From Aquilaria yunnanensis (taxonomy: Eukaryota > Streptophyta > Magnoliopsida > Malvales > Thymelaeaceae), in the NCBI GenBank assembly GCA_039654915.1, contig CM077600.1:35287992-35351991 (forward strand): 64,000 nucleotides of DNA, written 5' to 3'. Made by a program: the position numbers and the translations under genes. A model generated the notes under the pieces. It had not been told where the DNA came from, ran no database searches, and worked only from the letters and a program-made list of their open reading frames with translations. Shown one piece after another: positions 47,618-64,000 of this stretch; the stretch's first letter is position 1, and each line of letters starts with the position of its first letter.

Positions 47618-49470
47618 TGATACTACATGACCTAAACTTGACACCACATAACCTGGATATCATACCAGTTAAATCTAAATTTAATACCACATAACCTAAA
47701 TCTCATACTAACTGAACCTCAATCTAATACCATTTAACTTGAATTTAATACCACATAACCTGAATCTCATATTAGTTGAACCTAAATTTGATATCACAAC
47801 AGACTAAATATGATACCATAAGAACCTAAATCTCATACCATTAAACCTAAATCTCATACCACATGAACCTGAATCTCATACATCTTCACCTCAATCTTAT
47901 ACCACTTAACCTAAATCCTATATCACAACAACCAGAATCTCATATCACAAGCACCTAAATATTATATTATTTAACTTGAATTTCATATTGTTTAACCTGA
48001 AACTCATACCAATTAACCTGAATCCGATACCATAACAACCAGAATTTCATACCATAGAACCTAAATCTCATACCACTTAACCGGGATCTTATACCATAAC
48101 CTAAATCTCATACCAGTTAACCTAAATCTCATACCACTTAGCCTGAATCCAATACCACAACAACTTAAATCTCATATCACTTAACCTGAATCCGATATAA
48201 CAATGACCAAAATCTCATACCAATTAACCTAAATCTAATACCACATAACTTGAATCTCATATCACTTAACTTGAATATCATACCAACTTACCCTGAATCT
48301 CATACCACTTAACCTGAATATCATACCATAGTGCCAAAATCTCATACCACAAGAACTTGAATCTCATATCATTTAATCTGAATCTTATACCAACTAATCT
48401 GAATCTCATATCATGTGAACTTGAATCACATATCACAATAACCACAATCGCATACCATAGGAACCTGAATCTCATACCATTTAACCTGAATCCCATACCA
48501 TAAGAACCAGAATCTTATACCACATAAACTTGAAACTCATACCACTTAATCTCAATCTAATACCACTTAACCTGAATCCTATACCACAACAACCAAAATT
48601 TCATACCACAAGCACCTAAGTATCATACCATTTAACCTGAATCTTATACCATTTAAGCTGAATCTCATACTATTTAACCTGAATCTCATACCAGTTAACC
48701 TAAATCTTATACCACTTAACCTGAATCCTATACCATAACCTGAATTTCATACCATAAGAACCTGAATCTTATACCATTTAACCCGAATCTTATACCACAA
48801 CAACCTAAATATGATATTATAAGTAACAACCTGAATCTCATACAAGTTAATCTAAATCTCATACCAACTTAACCTGAATCTAATACCATTTAACCTAAAT
48901 CATATATCATTTAACCTCAATCGCATGCTTCTAAACCTGAATTTTATACCACAATAACCAGAAGCTTATACCACGGGAACCTTAATCCTATACCATAACA
49001 ACCATAATTTCATACCATTTTACCTTATTCCTATACCACAATAACCAGAATCTCATGTCACATAACCTGAATCTCACACCACTTAACCTTAATCTTACAC
49101 CACAACATAAATCTCAAACCATACCAGTTATCCTGAATCCTACACTACAATAACCAGAATCTCATACCACTTAACTTGAATCCTATACCACATAACCTAA
49201 ATTTCACACCACATAACCTCAATCTTATACCACAACATGAATCTTATACCATACTAGTTAACCTGAATCGCATATCATTTAACCTGAATCCTATACCACA
49301 TTAACCTTATACCACATAAACCTAAATCTCATACCATATCAACTTAATTATCATACCATCTAAATTTCATATCACACAAAGCTAAATCTAATACCATTTA
49401 ACCTGAATCCGATACCACCTAACCTAACTATCATACTGTTTAGCCTGAACTATATACCGCATAACCTGTA
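47618..49470. repeat. Degenerate 21-bp minisatellite, about 85-90 units
   Basis: The consensus read by eye is CCTGAATCTCATACCACTTAA, with variants at most positions (ACCTAAAT..., ...ACCACAACAA, ...ACCATTTAA). Units are mostly 20-22 bp. 21 is three heptamers, and the unit can be laid against three CCCTAAA-like heptamers. Open frames here on the minus strand (e.g. 48278-48496) are repeat artefacts. Confidence 0.9.
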
Positions 49471-49626
49471 ACCTGTTGTTCAGCTTATATTAAAATTTTC
49501 TTACTTTGTATACTTTTGTTACATTTACAAACTTAGGTCCTTAATTGATAAAAAAATAAAAGTTTGGGAATGAGCCATGAAAAGGGGGGTTTTGGTACCA
49601 CTCTCTATATTTTAGAACGATCCCTA

Positions 49627-50402
49627 TCTTATTCTCGCTTGCTATGCATAAAAGTGCATAGGAGGCAGATTGGATTCTTTTTTTTGCCCCTAGTTTATGG
49701 CCAAACTTTTCTTTCAATCCTTAAATATGTTGTTTCTGCCTTTTTGGTACCTGAACAACTCCATCTGAGAATGTTTACATCCCTGGTTTGGTGCGGTTCA
49801 CTGTTGTGCCTAAAAAATAGGGACTAAATCACTAGATGGAGAAGTTTAGGGATGAAAATGGCATCCCATACATACTCAAGGAATGGAATAAGAATTTGAC
49901 CATTCATTGGTCAAACGCAAAAAAAAAAAAAAAAAAAAACAAAGAAATGATGGGAGGAATTGGGCCAACAATTTTTTTTAATGCCTTTTCCCAGGGATGG
50001 TCAAACTTTTCTTTTGATTCCTTTACATTTAACTTCTGTCATATTAGTCCCTAAATTTCATGAGTTAGAGTGAAGACAAGGTTGAAATCAGGGACTTGAT
50101 CATCACTTGGATTAGCTCAGGGACCAAATAGACAGAAATGAAAAAATTTGGGACCAAATTTATGAAAGCCTCAAAACTTGAAAAATTAGATGAGAGTTTT
50201 TTAAAATTTTAAGGTATATAAAAATCTTAATTCCCATTGTTATACCCTAAATTGAGAACCAAAATTTATAAATACTTTAAAATTTGAAAAAAAGTATTTA
50301 AGTGTACTATAATTAAATATCTACAAATTTTAATCCCTGGTTACTAAATATTACAATTACAATTACAATGACTAGGCTACTCTCCTTCCCCATCTATAAT
50401 AA
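49627..50402. repeat. Duplicated flank block, right copy (empty Helitron site at its end)
   Basis: Direct repeat of 19153-19927. It has an A run at 49919-49939 and joins directly to the OPR-C 3' flank at 50402/50403. Confidence 0.8.
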
Positions 50403-54805
<4,403 letters not shown>

Positions 54806-55034
54806 TATATCCTGTGATCGCCACGTCATTACGGAGCCGGCCCTTGCCATTCACGATTATAATATGTTTGTCGGTGAGCTACCCGATTGTCGTGTTACAA
54901 TTTTTATTTTCAACTCATTTCTTGTCTTACTGGTTTATAATGAAAATCCTCCTGGGTCTGTCTCTCCACTCATCTTGCTCATATGGATTGAATATCAAGA
55001 TTCCCCTGGCTGGGCCTACAGTATATGATTTTAG

Positions 55035-55502
55035 AAAAGGGAAAGTTACTATTACTTTATAGGTTTACCCTAATATATAATTTGCCCCCTTTATTTTTAA
55101 AAATCTATATTTTATCCCTAATTTTTTTATACTGTCCAATAATAACTTTTCAAACTGTAATTTAAATAGTATGATAGTTATTTTTCTAGTAATATCAGTC
55201 TCATTAATATTTTTTTATATTTAATAGATATGTTAAATTATCAATTTTTTCTTTCTGTAAATTTATTTTTTTTCTTATAAATGTATATCAGTATTCTTTA
55301 AAGGTCAATTAGTTATGAGAAAAATATCAAAACTCTTGAAATTATTAAAAAATAGTTATCAAATAGTTTAATTTAGGGTTTCAGAAGTTATTGTTGGATA
55401 CTATAAAGTAAGTAGGTGGTAAGGTGTGTGCTTTTTAAAATAATGGGACCAAGTGTGGGTTAAGGCAAACTATAGGGGGCTTTTATAATTTACCCTTTTT
55501 GA
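55035..55502. mobile_element. Non-autonomous transposon of the 1326-1806 family inside OPR-C flank
   Basis: The copy-A flank reads ATTCTGGAAAACGGCGG (19045-19061) without interruption. The C flank reads ATTTTAGAAAA, then about 460 bp, then GAAAACGACGG, with GAAAA duplicated. Ends are weakly inverted (AAAAGGGAAAG / TTTACCCTTTT). Related copies: 1326-1806, 24265-24715, 50870-51310. Confidence 0.6.
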
Positions 55503-55569
55503 AAACGACGGGGAAAAGTTGGCAGCTGTGTCCAAGTTCAATGAACCCGCCTAGCAGCCTACGTTTTGG

Positions 55570-58500
55570 ACCCAACCCAATTTAATTTATTTTATTATTT
55601 TAAGTATTTAGGTTAAGGCCCAAAGAAAAAAAATTAGAAATAAGATGCAAAGAAAAAGAAAAAGAGTAAGGAATTAAAAGAAAATAGAAAGGACACTGCA
55701 AAAGAAAGGAGGAAACGAGGAAGACGGGAAAGAAGGTAAAAAAAGGGAGAAATAGAAAAACTTAGGGTTGGTTATTTCTTTCACGTTTTTTTATGCGGTT
55801 ATTGATTTGTGTTAAAGAATTGAAAGAAAAAATTATTAATTAAGAATCAACTGGGAGAAACCTATAAATATTTTCTATAAGAGGAGAATTTTTTGTGAGT
55901 ATTTGTTAATTATTTTTTATGTATAATTTAGTTATTTTTAAATTTTAAAAAATAATTTAGGTTGATGATTTGATTAAATATAATTTATTCTTGATGATTG
56001 AAACAAATAATTGATTGCTAGGATTGTTTAAGATTAATTAGAAATAAGTTTGTTGAAGTTTTTGCTTGGTACGAGAAAGAATCTCGAATTGCATAAGGTG
56101 CGAATCGAAGAAGACGGAGAATTGAGTTTCTGGGTAAAAATTGAGCAAAGTCCCGATTGGGTACTTAAGGTTTATAGATGGATTTATCGACACCCAATCT
56201 TTTAAAAATTTGCAACTTAGCCACCGCAGGTAGGTTGCTGAATCTTATAATCGGGTTAATCACAGTATCAGTCCCTAAGGCTTCTAACATTACTTCAATG
56301 AATTCTTAGGTTCTAGAAACGTTCATTTGGGTCACTTTTAGCAACTGATTTTGGGTTATTTCTTGAATTGATTATGTTTTCATATAAACTTTTACATAAT
56401 TATTTTAGGTGGCTAAAGAATTATTTTAGGATTTGGAAAGTTGCATTTTGAGGTAAGTGGCTACAACTATTTCTAAAAATTAAATTGTTTTGATATTATG
56501 TATATATATATTATTCCTTCAAAGTGTTAAGTTTTCCAACTTAGTAATTTTTCAATATCTTGATTTAAAGCTATTTTGTATTAAATTGATTTTCAATCAC
56601 AATAAGAGTTTTCAAATACATGTTTTATTCTGAAATTATTTTCCAAGTGTTTTATTAATTTATTTATTTATATGCTTATTCAAATTTATTTGATTTATGC
56701 AATATATTGTGTTTGATAAAATAAGCTGAGATCAAGTATGTTTTGATTGTAATATTTTGTATTAAAATTTTATAACAATTGAAATGCTCTAAATTTCTAT
56801 TCTGATTCCGTTTTATTGGGTGTTGGTTCTATGTCGTACTACTGGGAAAGTGTAGTTTTGAACCCTCCACATATGGTATTCTGTTCCTTCTGTTTCACAG
56901 TTCACTATTTTATTAGGACTAGTTTTTTTGGGCACTCGTTCGTTGGCAATTCTTAGACAATTTTGGAAGCATTACAGCAATTTAAGCATAGTCACAGTGA
57001 TCACCCCCACCCACTTTGCTTTGAATTTTTAGTCCGTTATCCTACTCTGAACTGTACTGTTTTGGTTAATGATTTTTAATTGCAAATATTGTTTACTTGG
57101 TTCTCAAAATTGCTATTATATTGATTATGTTCTCACTCTTCAAATATTTTTTGCTGAAATTTATGTTATTGTTTACAACTTACAAGAATTATTGAAGAGA
57201 CTCTTGATCCCTATATGTTTTGTATATTATATTTTTGTTTCCAAAATTAGCCACTTGCTAGGTATTCATGCTCTCCCCGTTTTCACCCCTCACATAGATA
57301 AGGAGTAGTTTGAGTTAGCTGGCGAGAGAGACTATAAACAAACTGCAGTTCAAGACAGTTAGAAATATTTTGTTAGTATTACTATTATAAATTTACTTAT
57401 GTTTAAAAAACTCTTTAGATTTTGTTTCATTCTTTAGAGCTCTAATATTTTATGAATTATGTTCCGATTTCAAAAATTATAATTGCTTTGTCACTTGTTC
57501 TTGGAAGTTGAATTTTATAAATTTGGAATTAATTAGAATATGTAACCTTATGATGAATACTCATAAGTGTATTGCTATTAAAGGTTTAATTATCATTATA
57601 TACTTTGAGTATAATTAATTTCTCTAATTTAAAGAACTTTTTTCCACTGGGTTACTATTCATCAATTTACTATTCACCGACTTACTATTCATACACATAT
57701 TTCACTGTTTGTATGCATATGTACTGTACATATGTGATTTACTGTTTATTAATATTAAAATATATTTATTAAATAATTATTTTTTTATGTTGGCAAAATC
57801 ATCACTTGGCGACCATTTACGAGAAAAATCATATCTAGAGCTATAGATATTGGAATTAATTGATTCCAGATTTATTCAAAAGTTTGATCGTTTTCATTGC
57901 CAAAATCTGATTATGGATTAGACCATTCGTTCTTCAGTGTGCTGAAGAGCAATTTTGGTAGAAAAATCATAATTTGAGCTACAGACATCCGATTTGAATG
58001 AGCAAGTTATCGTTTCAAAGATAAAGAATAGATCTACAAGTTTTGTACTTTGTGGAAGAGTTTATTTGATGTGTATGGTGGTTGAAAAATTAAAAGAAGT
58101 TGCAGCCCACCTTTTTTATTTATATTTACTTACATTTTACTATTCTATTTTACCATTTCACCCACCCCAAAACTCTACAAATAGGCACCTTGGGGGGAGG
58201 ACAAGTTCATGCCATTTCTTGGGCCATTTTTATGTTCTTGTATCATCTTTAGCTTTTTTTCTTTAGTTTTGTTCTTGTTTTCAATTCCGAAAGTCTGTTG
58301 AAGTGTTTTCTTCTTGATCTTCTTCTTGTTCTTCATTTGATTTTCAATCTATATTTATTTCATCTTTCAACTTGTTTACTTTATCATGTCTAACTAATCA
58401 TCTTTTTACTAAGGTGAAAGAGTGAAACTTTTGACATAAAGGTTATGATTGATTTAAGCAGATTTTAAAGTAAACAGTATTTACTTTCTAAATCGTTTTA

Positions 58501-59061
58501 ACCACCCTCATTATTAAGTTAAAGTCTTGATTCATCATAGCCAAATCATTGGCAAAAAAGGTACTTGATTCCCTCTGTAGAATGTGGCTAAACCGGTTAT
58601 ATTGGAATCTTGAATTATTGTGGATAAAGGTTGGCATGATGGAACTTGAACTCATTTACACGTGTTGGCATTATAAGATCAATGAAAGCTAATGCTAACT
58701 AAATTCCCCGATTGGGATCTCCTCTATGTGTGGATCCCAGTTGATTGGCAAGATAGGCTAAAATTAATTATAACCGATATACTAAAAGTAAATCCCCTAA
58801 CCTTAGCTATTTTCTTGAAATTAAGTTTTTAAACAAAATTGTTCACAATTTTTGTCAATTCTTTCTTTATTTTTGTAATTTGTATTTCTTAATTCACTTC
58901 CCTATGATTTGAAACTTAAACTCCTGAGATTTTATTACTTGTGACAACTTACACTTGGATTATAACTATTAGAGTGCAGCACCTTACATGTTTAGGGAAA
59001 TTATTTTCTTAAGTATACAGCGTGTTATCATCCTGAGACTCTTAAGGTGGGTTTTGAGGCA
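55570..59061 (+). repeat. Left LTR of the decayed element, about 3.5 kb
   Basis: The start is diverged (ACCCAACCCAATTTAATTT against GACCCAATCTAATTTAG in the right LTR). Homology to 62949-64000 is clear to 56948, apart from a stretch of about 400 bp (roughly 55930-56330) lost from the right LTR. The end is taken as GGCA, 9 bp before the primer site. Short open frames (57069, 57994) are not conserved. Confidence 0.7.
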
Positions 59062-59097
59062 TGATAGAAGTGGTATCAGATCTATGTTCAATAAATT

Positions 59098-62000
59098 TAA
59101 AGGGCTTAGGTTAGAGAAATGCTAGGCTTTTGTTGCACTTAGATTTCAAGAGATGGTGGAGACTGCTATCATAATGGAAAGAAAGCTAGGCCCCATTTTC
59201 ATATCAAATGAGGGAAAAATAAACCTAAGGGATCTTCAAGCAAGCTATTTGGAAATATAGCAAAGAAACAAAATTTTACTCCAACTTATCTTGGAGCTTC
59301 TATGCCTCAAGATGTCCCAAAGTGTGATTATTGTAAAAATTTTCATTTCGGTGAATATCATCGGAAGACTGGCAGTTGTTTTTGTTGTGATAAGAAAGAC
59401 TATCTGATTGCTGATTGTAAAGAGCCAGAGACCAGAAATTCTCTTCGAAGCTTTCAAGCAAGGGGTAATTTACCAACTTTAAGAAAGCAAGATAAAAAAG
59501 GAGGTGCAACAAAGCACAAGTTCGAGGCCAGATATATGCACTTACTTAGCTAGGATACAGATGACTCTAATATAGTTGTTTCAGGTGTAATGAAAATTGG
59601 TTCTGTCTATGCTCGTGCCTTGTTTGGTTCTAATGCCAATTATTCTTTTGCATTACTAAAGTTTGTTACTAGATTGTCATGTGTGCTTAAACCATTAGAT
59701 TTTGAATTATCTGTCGAGACCCTTATAGAAAAGTCTATTGTTACTAATTCTGTTTATAAAGGGTGTGTAGTCAGAATTGAGGGGAGAAATATGCCTGTGA
59801 ATTTGATTGGGCTAGATATGTCTGACTTCGATGTGATTTTAGGGGTGGACTGATTATCTGCAAACCATGCTTAGGTTGACTGTCATGAAAAGAAAGTAGT
59901 ATTCCATATTCCTAATGAACTCGAAATCCCTTTTTGTTTCAGGAATATGCAACCTATCTTTCTTTGTCTCATTTCTGCTATGCATGCATGTCGTTTGTTA
60001 AGAAAAGGTTGTTAGGGATATTTGGCATTCATTGGAGAAATTAGCCAACCTGAATTGAAGCTAGAAGACATTTATATTATCAAAGAGTTTCCTGAGGAAA
60101 TTCCCAGGTTGCTCTTTGATCGAGAGATTGAATTTTCCATTGATCTTGAGTTGTGGACTACCAATCTCTAAAGCTCCCTACCGAATGGCACATGCAAAGG
60201 TAAAAGAGTAAAGGTACAGCTGCAAGAGTTATTCGATAAAGAGTACATTCAACCTAGTGTTTTACCATGGGAGGCTCATGTTTTGTTCGTGAATAAGAAA
60301 AATGGAAGCCTGAGGCTTTGCATTGAATACCGTCAGTAAAACAAGGTAACTATCAATAACAAGTATCCATTGCCTCGTATTGATGACTTGTTCGATTCAC
60401 TGCAGGCTGCACAAGTCTTTTTTAAAATTGATTTAAGGTCTAAGTATCATCAAATGAAGATTAAGGCTGAGGATATATCCAAAACTGCTTTTGGGACCAA
60501 ACATGGCCATTATGAATTTGTGATTATGTCGTTTGGTCTAACGAATGCACTAACTATTTTTTATGGACTTGATGAACCAGGTTTTTAAACCTTTTTTAGA
60601 CCAATTTTTTCATTGTGTTTATCGATAATATTTTGATCCATTCTAAGAGTACAAAGGAGCACGATAAGTATTTGAGAATTATTTTACAGGCATTAAAGAA
60701 GAAGCAGTTATATGCAAAATTCAAAAAATGTGAGTTTGGTTGTAGAAAATTTCTTTTCTTGGCCATATAATTTCAAAAGATGAAGTTTCTGTAAATCCAC
60801 AGAAAGTTGAAGTAGTGGTGAATTGGGCTAGACCTTCTAATATTGCTAAAATTCATAGCTTTCTCGATTTAGCCAGTTACTATCATCAGTTTGTTGAAGG
60901 ATTTTCGACCTTGGCTATGCCTCTATGCAAGTTAGTTCGAAAAAATGCTAAGAGTGGACTAAAGACTATGAGGAAAGCTTCCAGGAGTTAAAGTGAAGAT
61001 TAGTAACTGCATTTATCCTTACCATCCCATCCAGCATTAAAGGTTATGAAATTTATTGTGATGCTTCACATATTGGTTTAGGGTGTGTACTTGTGCGGAA
61101 TGAAAGAGTTGTTGCTTCTATCTCCATGTAGTTGAAGCCAACGAGTAGAATTATCCTATGCATGACATGGAATTAACCACAGTTATCTTTGCCTTAAAGA
61201 GTTGGAGACATTATCACTATGGTGTTTCTTATAAAGTATTTATTGATCATTAAAGTTTGCAATAAATATTTATACAAAAAGAATTGAATCTCAGGCAATG
61301 AAGATGGCTTGAGTTGCTGAAAGATTATGATCTAAATATTTGCTACCATCCTGGAAAGGCAAATGTTGTTGTTGATGCTTTAAGACGTAAATCCTCTAGC
61401 TCGTTAACTTCTTTATTTATTGACAAAAAAGTTATTCTTAATAATCCACGGAAGTTGGGAATAAAAATTATAACAGATGATGTTAATAATGTGCTTGTTA
61501 ACTTGATGGTTCAACTGACTTTAATTGAGAGGATCAAATTTTCTCAAAGTTCAGATGAAGGAATTAACAAGTTGAAAGAAGAAGTTGCACAAGGGAAGCA
61601 TCCGGGATTTTGTATTCATGAAGACGGAATTCTAAAGTTTGGTGCTCTACTATGCATCCTTGAAGATAAGGCTTTGAAGAAAGAATTTATGAGAGAAGCG
61701 CATAACACTCCTTACATTGTGCATCTAGGTGGAACTAAAATGCATAAAGACCTATGAGAGCATTTTTTTTGGCATGGAATGAAGAAGGAGATTGCTAAAT
61801 TTGTTGCAAAGTATCAGACTTGCCAACAAGTCAAAGTGAAACATCAAAAGCTTTCAGGACCTTTACAGTCTCTTCCAATTCCTAAATGGAACTAGGAACG
61901 CATCACTATGGATTTTGCTGTGGGACTTCCAAGGACTACCAGAGGCAATAATGCTATTTGGGTGATTGTTGATTGTTTATCTAAATCTGTCCACTATTTG

Positions 62001-62940
62001 TCATTCTAAGAAAGTGCAAGTTTAGAAAAGTTAGCTAAGTTGTATGTGGAAGAGATCGTCCGTCTACATATTGCTCCATCATCTATTGTTTTAGATAGAG
62101 AGTTACAGTTTGTCTCAAGATTTTGAGGGCAATTGCAGAAGTCCCTAAGAACTCAACTCAATTTTAGCACTGCTTATCACCCTTAAATTGATGGCCAGAC
62201 AGAACGAACTATGCAAATTTTTTAGGATATACACTGAGCTTGTGTGCTAGACTTTGGAGGTAATTGGGATGATCATTTAGCACTTATTGAATTTGCCTAT
62301 AATAATGATTATCAGTCTTGTATGGACATAGATGCAGATCACCAATATGTTAGGATGACATAGATGATCGGAAGATTTTGAGTTCAGAGATAATTGTAGA
62401 GATGGTAGAGAAGAATCCAATTATTCGTGATTGGTTATGAATTGCATAGAGTAGACGAAAGAGTTATGTTAATATGAGAAGACGGGTGTTGGAGTTCAAG
62501 GTTGGAGATTATATTAAAGTATCATTGATGAAAGGAGTTATGAGGTTCGGGAAGTGTGGGAAATTGAGCATAAGATATGTGGGTCCTTTTGAAATTTTAA
62601 ATCGAGTTGGAGATGTCGCTTACAGAATTGTGCTACCACCATCTTTATCAGGAGTGCACAAAGTGTTTCATGTATCAATGTTACGTAAGCGCGATCCCAA
62701 TCACATTGTTCAACATCAACCTATTGACATTAGGCAGATTTGACGTATGAGGAGTGACCAGTGGAGATTCTTGATCGAGGGGAAAACATATTGAAGAGAC
62801 ACACTATTCCATTTGTAAAAGTTTGTTAGGACAAACATTTGTCATTCGAAGCTACTTGGGAATGTGTAGAGGAAATGCGTGAGAAGTATCTATTTTTATT
62901 CAATGAAGGTCAATTTCAAGGACGGAATTTATTTTAAGGG
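59098..62940 (+). pseudogene. Decayed gag-pol of second chromovirus
   Basis: Recognisable in order, across several frames and many stops: zinc knuckle CFCCDKKDYLIADC (59376-59420, His replaced by Tyr); protease region with ALFGSNANYS (about 59617) where the active D-S/T-G is lost; reverse transcriptase [11 protein letters not shown]...[11 protein letters not shown] (60364-60460); RNase H pieces (about 61060-61300); integrase zinc finger CQTCQQ-like (about 61800) and core ITMDFAVGLPR (61905), DGQTER (62190); GPFEILNRVGDVAYR (62585-62630); a mutated chromodomain. In-frame TAG/TGA/TAA codons and indels throughout exclude function. Confidence 0.85.
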
Positions 62941-62948
62941 GGGAATGA

Positions 62949-64000
62949 TGTAATGACCCAATCTAATTTAGTTTATTTTATTATTTTAGGTATTTAGGTT
63001 AAGGTCCAAGAGAATGACAAAAAATAAAAACAAGAAGCAAAAAAAAAAAAGTAAGAGAATTAAAAGAAAATAAAAAGGATACGGTAAAAGAAAGAAGGAA
63101 AAGAGAAAGACGGGAAAGAAGGTATAAAAAGGAAGAAGTAAGAAAAAGTTATGGTTGGGTATTTCTCTCACTTTTTTATAGGGTTATTGCTTTGTGTTGA
63201 AGAAGTGGAAAAAAAATCATCAATTGAGGATCAAATGGAAGTGACCTATGAATTTTTTCTACAAGAGGAGAATCTTTGATGAGTGTTTGTTAATTATTTT
63301 TTGTATACAATTTAACTATTTTTAGCTAAGTCACTTTTCAATCATCAACAATAAATTGGATTTCTTATTTCTAGCTAAGTCACTTTTAGCAACTGATTTT
63401 GGGTTATTTCTTAAATTGATTATGTTTTCATATAAAATTTTACATAATTATTTTAGGTGGCTAAAGAATTATTTTAGGAGTTGGAAAGTTGCATTTTGAG
63501 GTAAGTGGCTACTACTATTTCTAAAAATTAAATTTTTTTGATATTATGTATATATATATTATTCCTTCAAAGTGTTAAGTTTTCCAACTTAGTAATTTTT
63601 TAATATCTCGATTTAAAGCTATTTTAAATTAAATTGATTTTCAATTAAAATAAGAGTTTTTAAATACATGTTTTATTCTGAAATTGTTTTCCAAGTGTTT
63701 TATTAATTTACTTATTTATATGCTTATTTGAATTTTATTTGATTTATGCAATATTAAATAAGCTGAGATCATATATGTTTTGATTGTAATATTTTGTATT
63801 GAAATTTTATAACAATTGTAATGCTCTGAATTTCTGTTCCGATTCCATTTTGGTGGATGTTGCATCTGTGTCCATACTACTGGAAAAGTATAGTTCTGGA
63901 TCCTCCACATAGGGTATTATGTTCCATTCTATTTCACAGTGCACTATTTTGCTAGGACCAGTCATTTTGGGTGCTCGATTATTGGCGATTCTAGACGCAC
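62949..64000 (+). repeat. Right LTR of the decayed element (partial)
   Basis: Begins TGTAATGACCCAATC and matches the left LTR to the window end. A deletion joins CTATTTTTAGCTAAGTCAC to sequence about 400 bp further on, with the CTAAGTCACTTTT phrase duplicated at the junction (about 63325-63390). Confidence 0.8.

Larger units (their letters stand above)
55570..64000 (+). mobile_element. Second Ty3/gypsy chromovirus, decayed, long LTRs, cut by window edge
   Basis: Left LTR about 55570-59061, internal region 59062-62948, right LTR from 62949 (TGTAATGACCC after a polypurine run, AAGGGGGGAATGA) to beyond 64000. An iMet-type primer site TGGTATCAGATC lies at 59071-59082. It sits in the OPR-C upstream flank, in the stretch matching 19116 next to copy A. 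Its right boundary and target duplication are outside the window. Confidence 0.85.

Noticed and set aside
48278..48496. 72-codon minus-strand frame in the minisatellite
   Set aside because: Pure translation of the 21-bp repeat (7-residue periodicity), not a gene.
47618..49470. CRISPR-like array
   Set aside because: Repeats are contiguous and degenerate with no unique spacers, and the DNA is plant nuclear.
62986..63171. Hydrophobic 61-codon minus-strand frame
   Set aside because: Complement of an A/G-rich LTR segment; low-complexity F/L artefact.

Overview
The window is nuclear DNA of a flowering plant, most likely a eudicot. It is AT-rich, its genes are spliced with plant-type introns, and it is packed with plant transposable elements (Ty3/gypsy chromoviruses, a Helitron, hAT-, Mutator- and SINE-like insertions). 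I could not fix the species. All similarities were judged by reading the sequence; no database search was run.

Layout. 1-2.9 kb is gene-free with several small transposons, one an hAT-type MITE with a perfect 8-bp target duplication. 2.98-4.93 kb (+) is a three-exon gene for a 138-aa protein I do not recognise. 5.1-7.2 kb holds short retroposon- and MITE-like insertions. 7.76-15.63 kb (+) is a complete 16-exon SMU1 gene (512 aa, LisH-CTLH-seven WD40 repeats, spliceosome component) with one GC-AG intron. 16.7-28.1 kb and 49.6-54.8 kb hold three copies (A, B, C; all minus strand) of a type I 12-oxophytodienoate reductase (OPR) gene. Copy A is a pseudogene with at least five lesions. Copies B and C are intact five-exon genes for 378-aa proteins. 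B and C sit in a duplicated unit of about 5.2 kb; the B-side unit is interrupted by a 3.9-kb Helitron and the C unit carries the exact empty site.

28.7-30.5 kb is a decayed Mutator-like transposase. 30,607-40,564 is a full-length, apparently very young Ty3/gypsy chromovirus on the minus strand: two 2,532-bp LTRs with only three differences seen, an open 1,597-codon gag-pol, a tRNA-iMet primer site and a polypurine tract. 40.6-45.8 kb has no intact gene, only traces of a decayed spliced gene. 45.8-49.5 kb is a repeat block: two runs of degenerate plant-telomere heptamers separated by a duplicated AT-rich segment, then about 1.85 kb of a degenerate 21-bp minisatellite. From 55.57 kb to the right edge lies a second, long-LTR and thoroughly decayed chromovirus on the plus strand.

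How the genes relate. SMU1 is a housekeeping splicing gene with large transposon-bearing introns. The OPR copies form a small family in octadecanoid/oxylipin metabolism, shaped by duplication, local gene conversion, pseudogenisation and transposon insertion. No operon-like linkage is expected between them.
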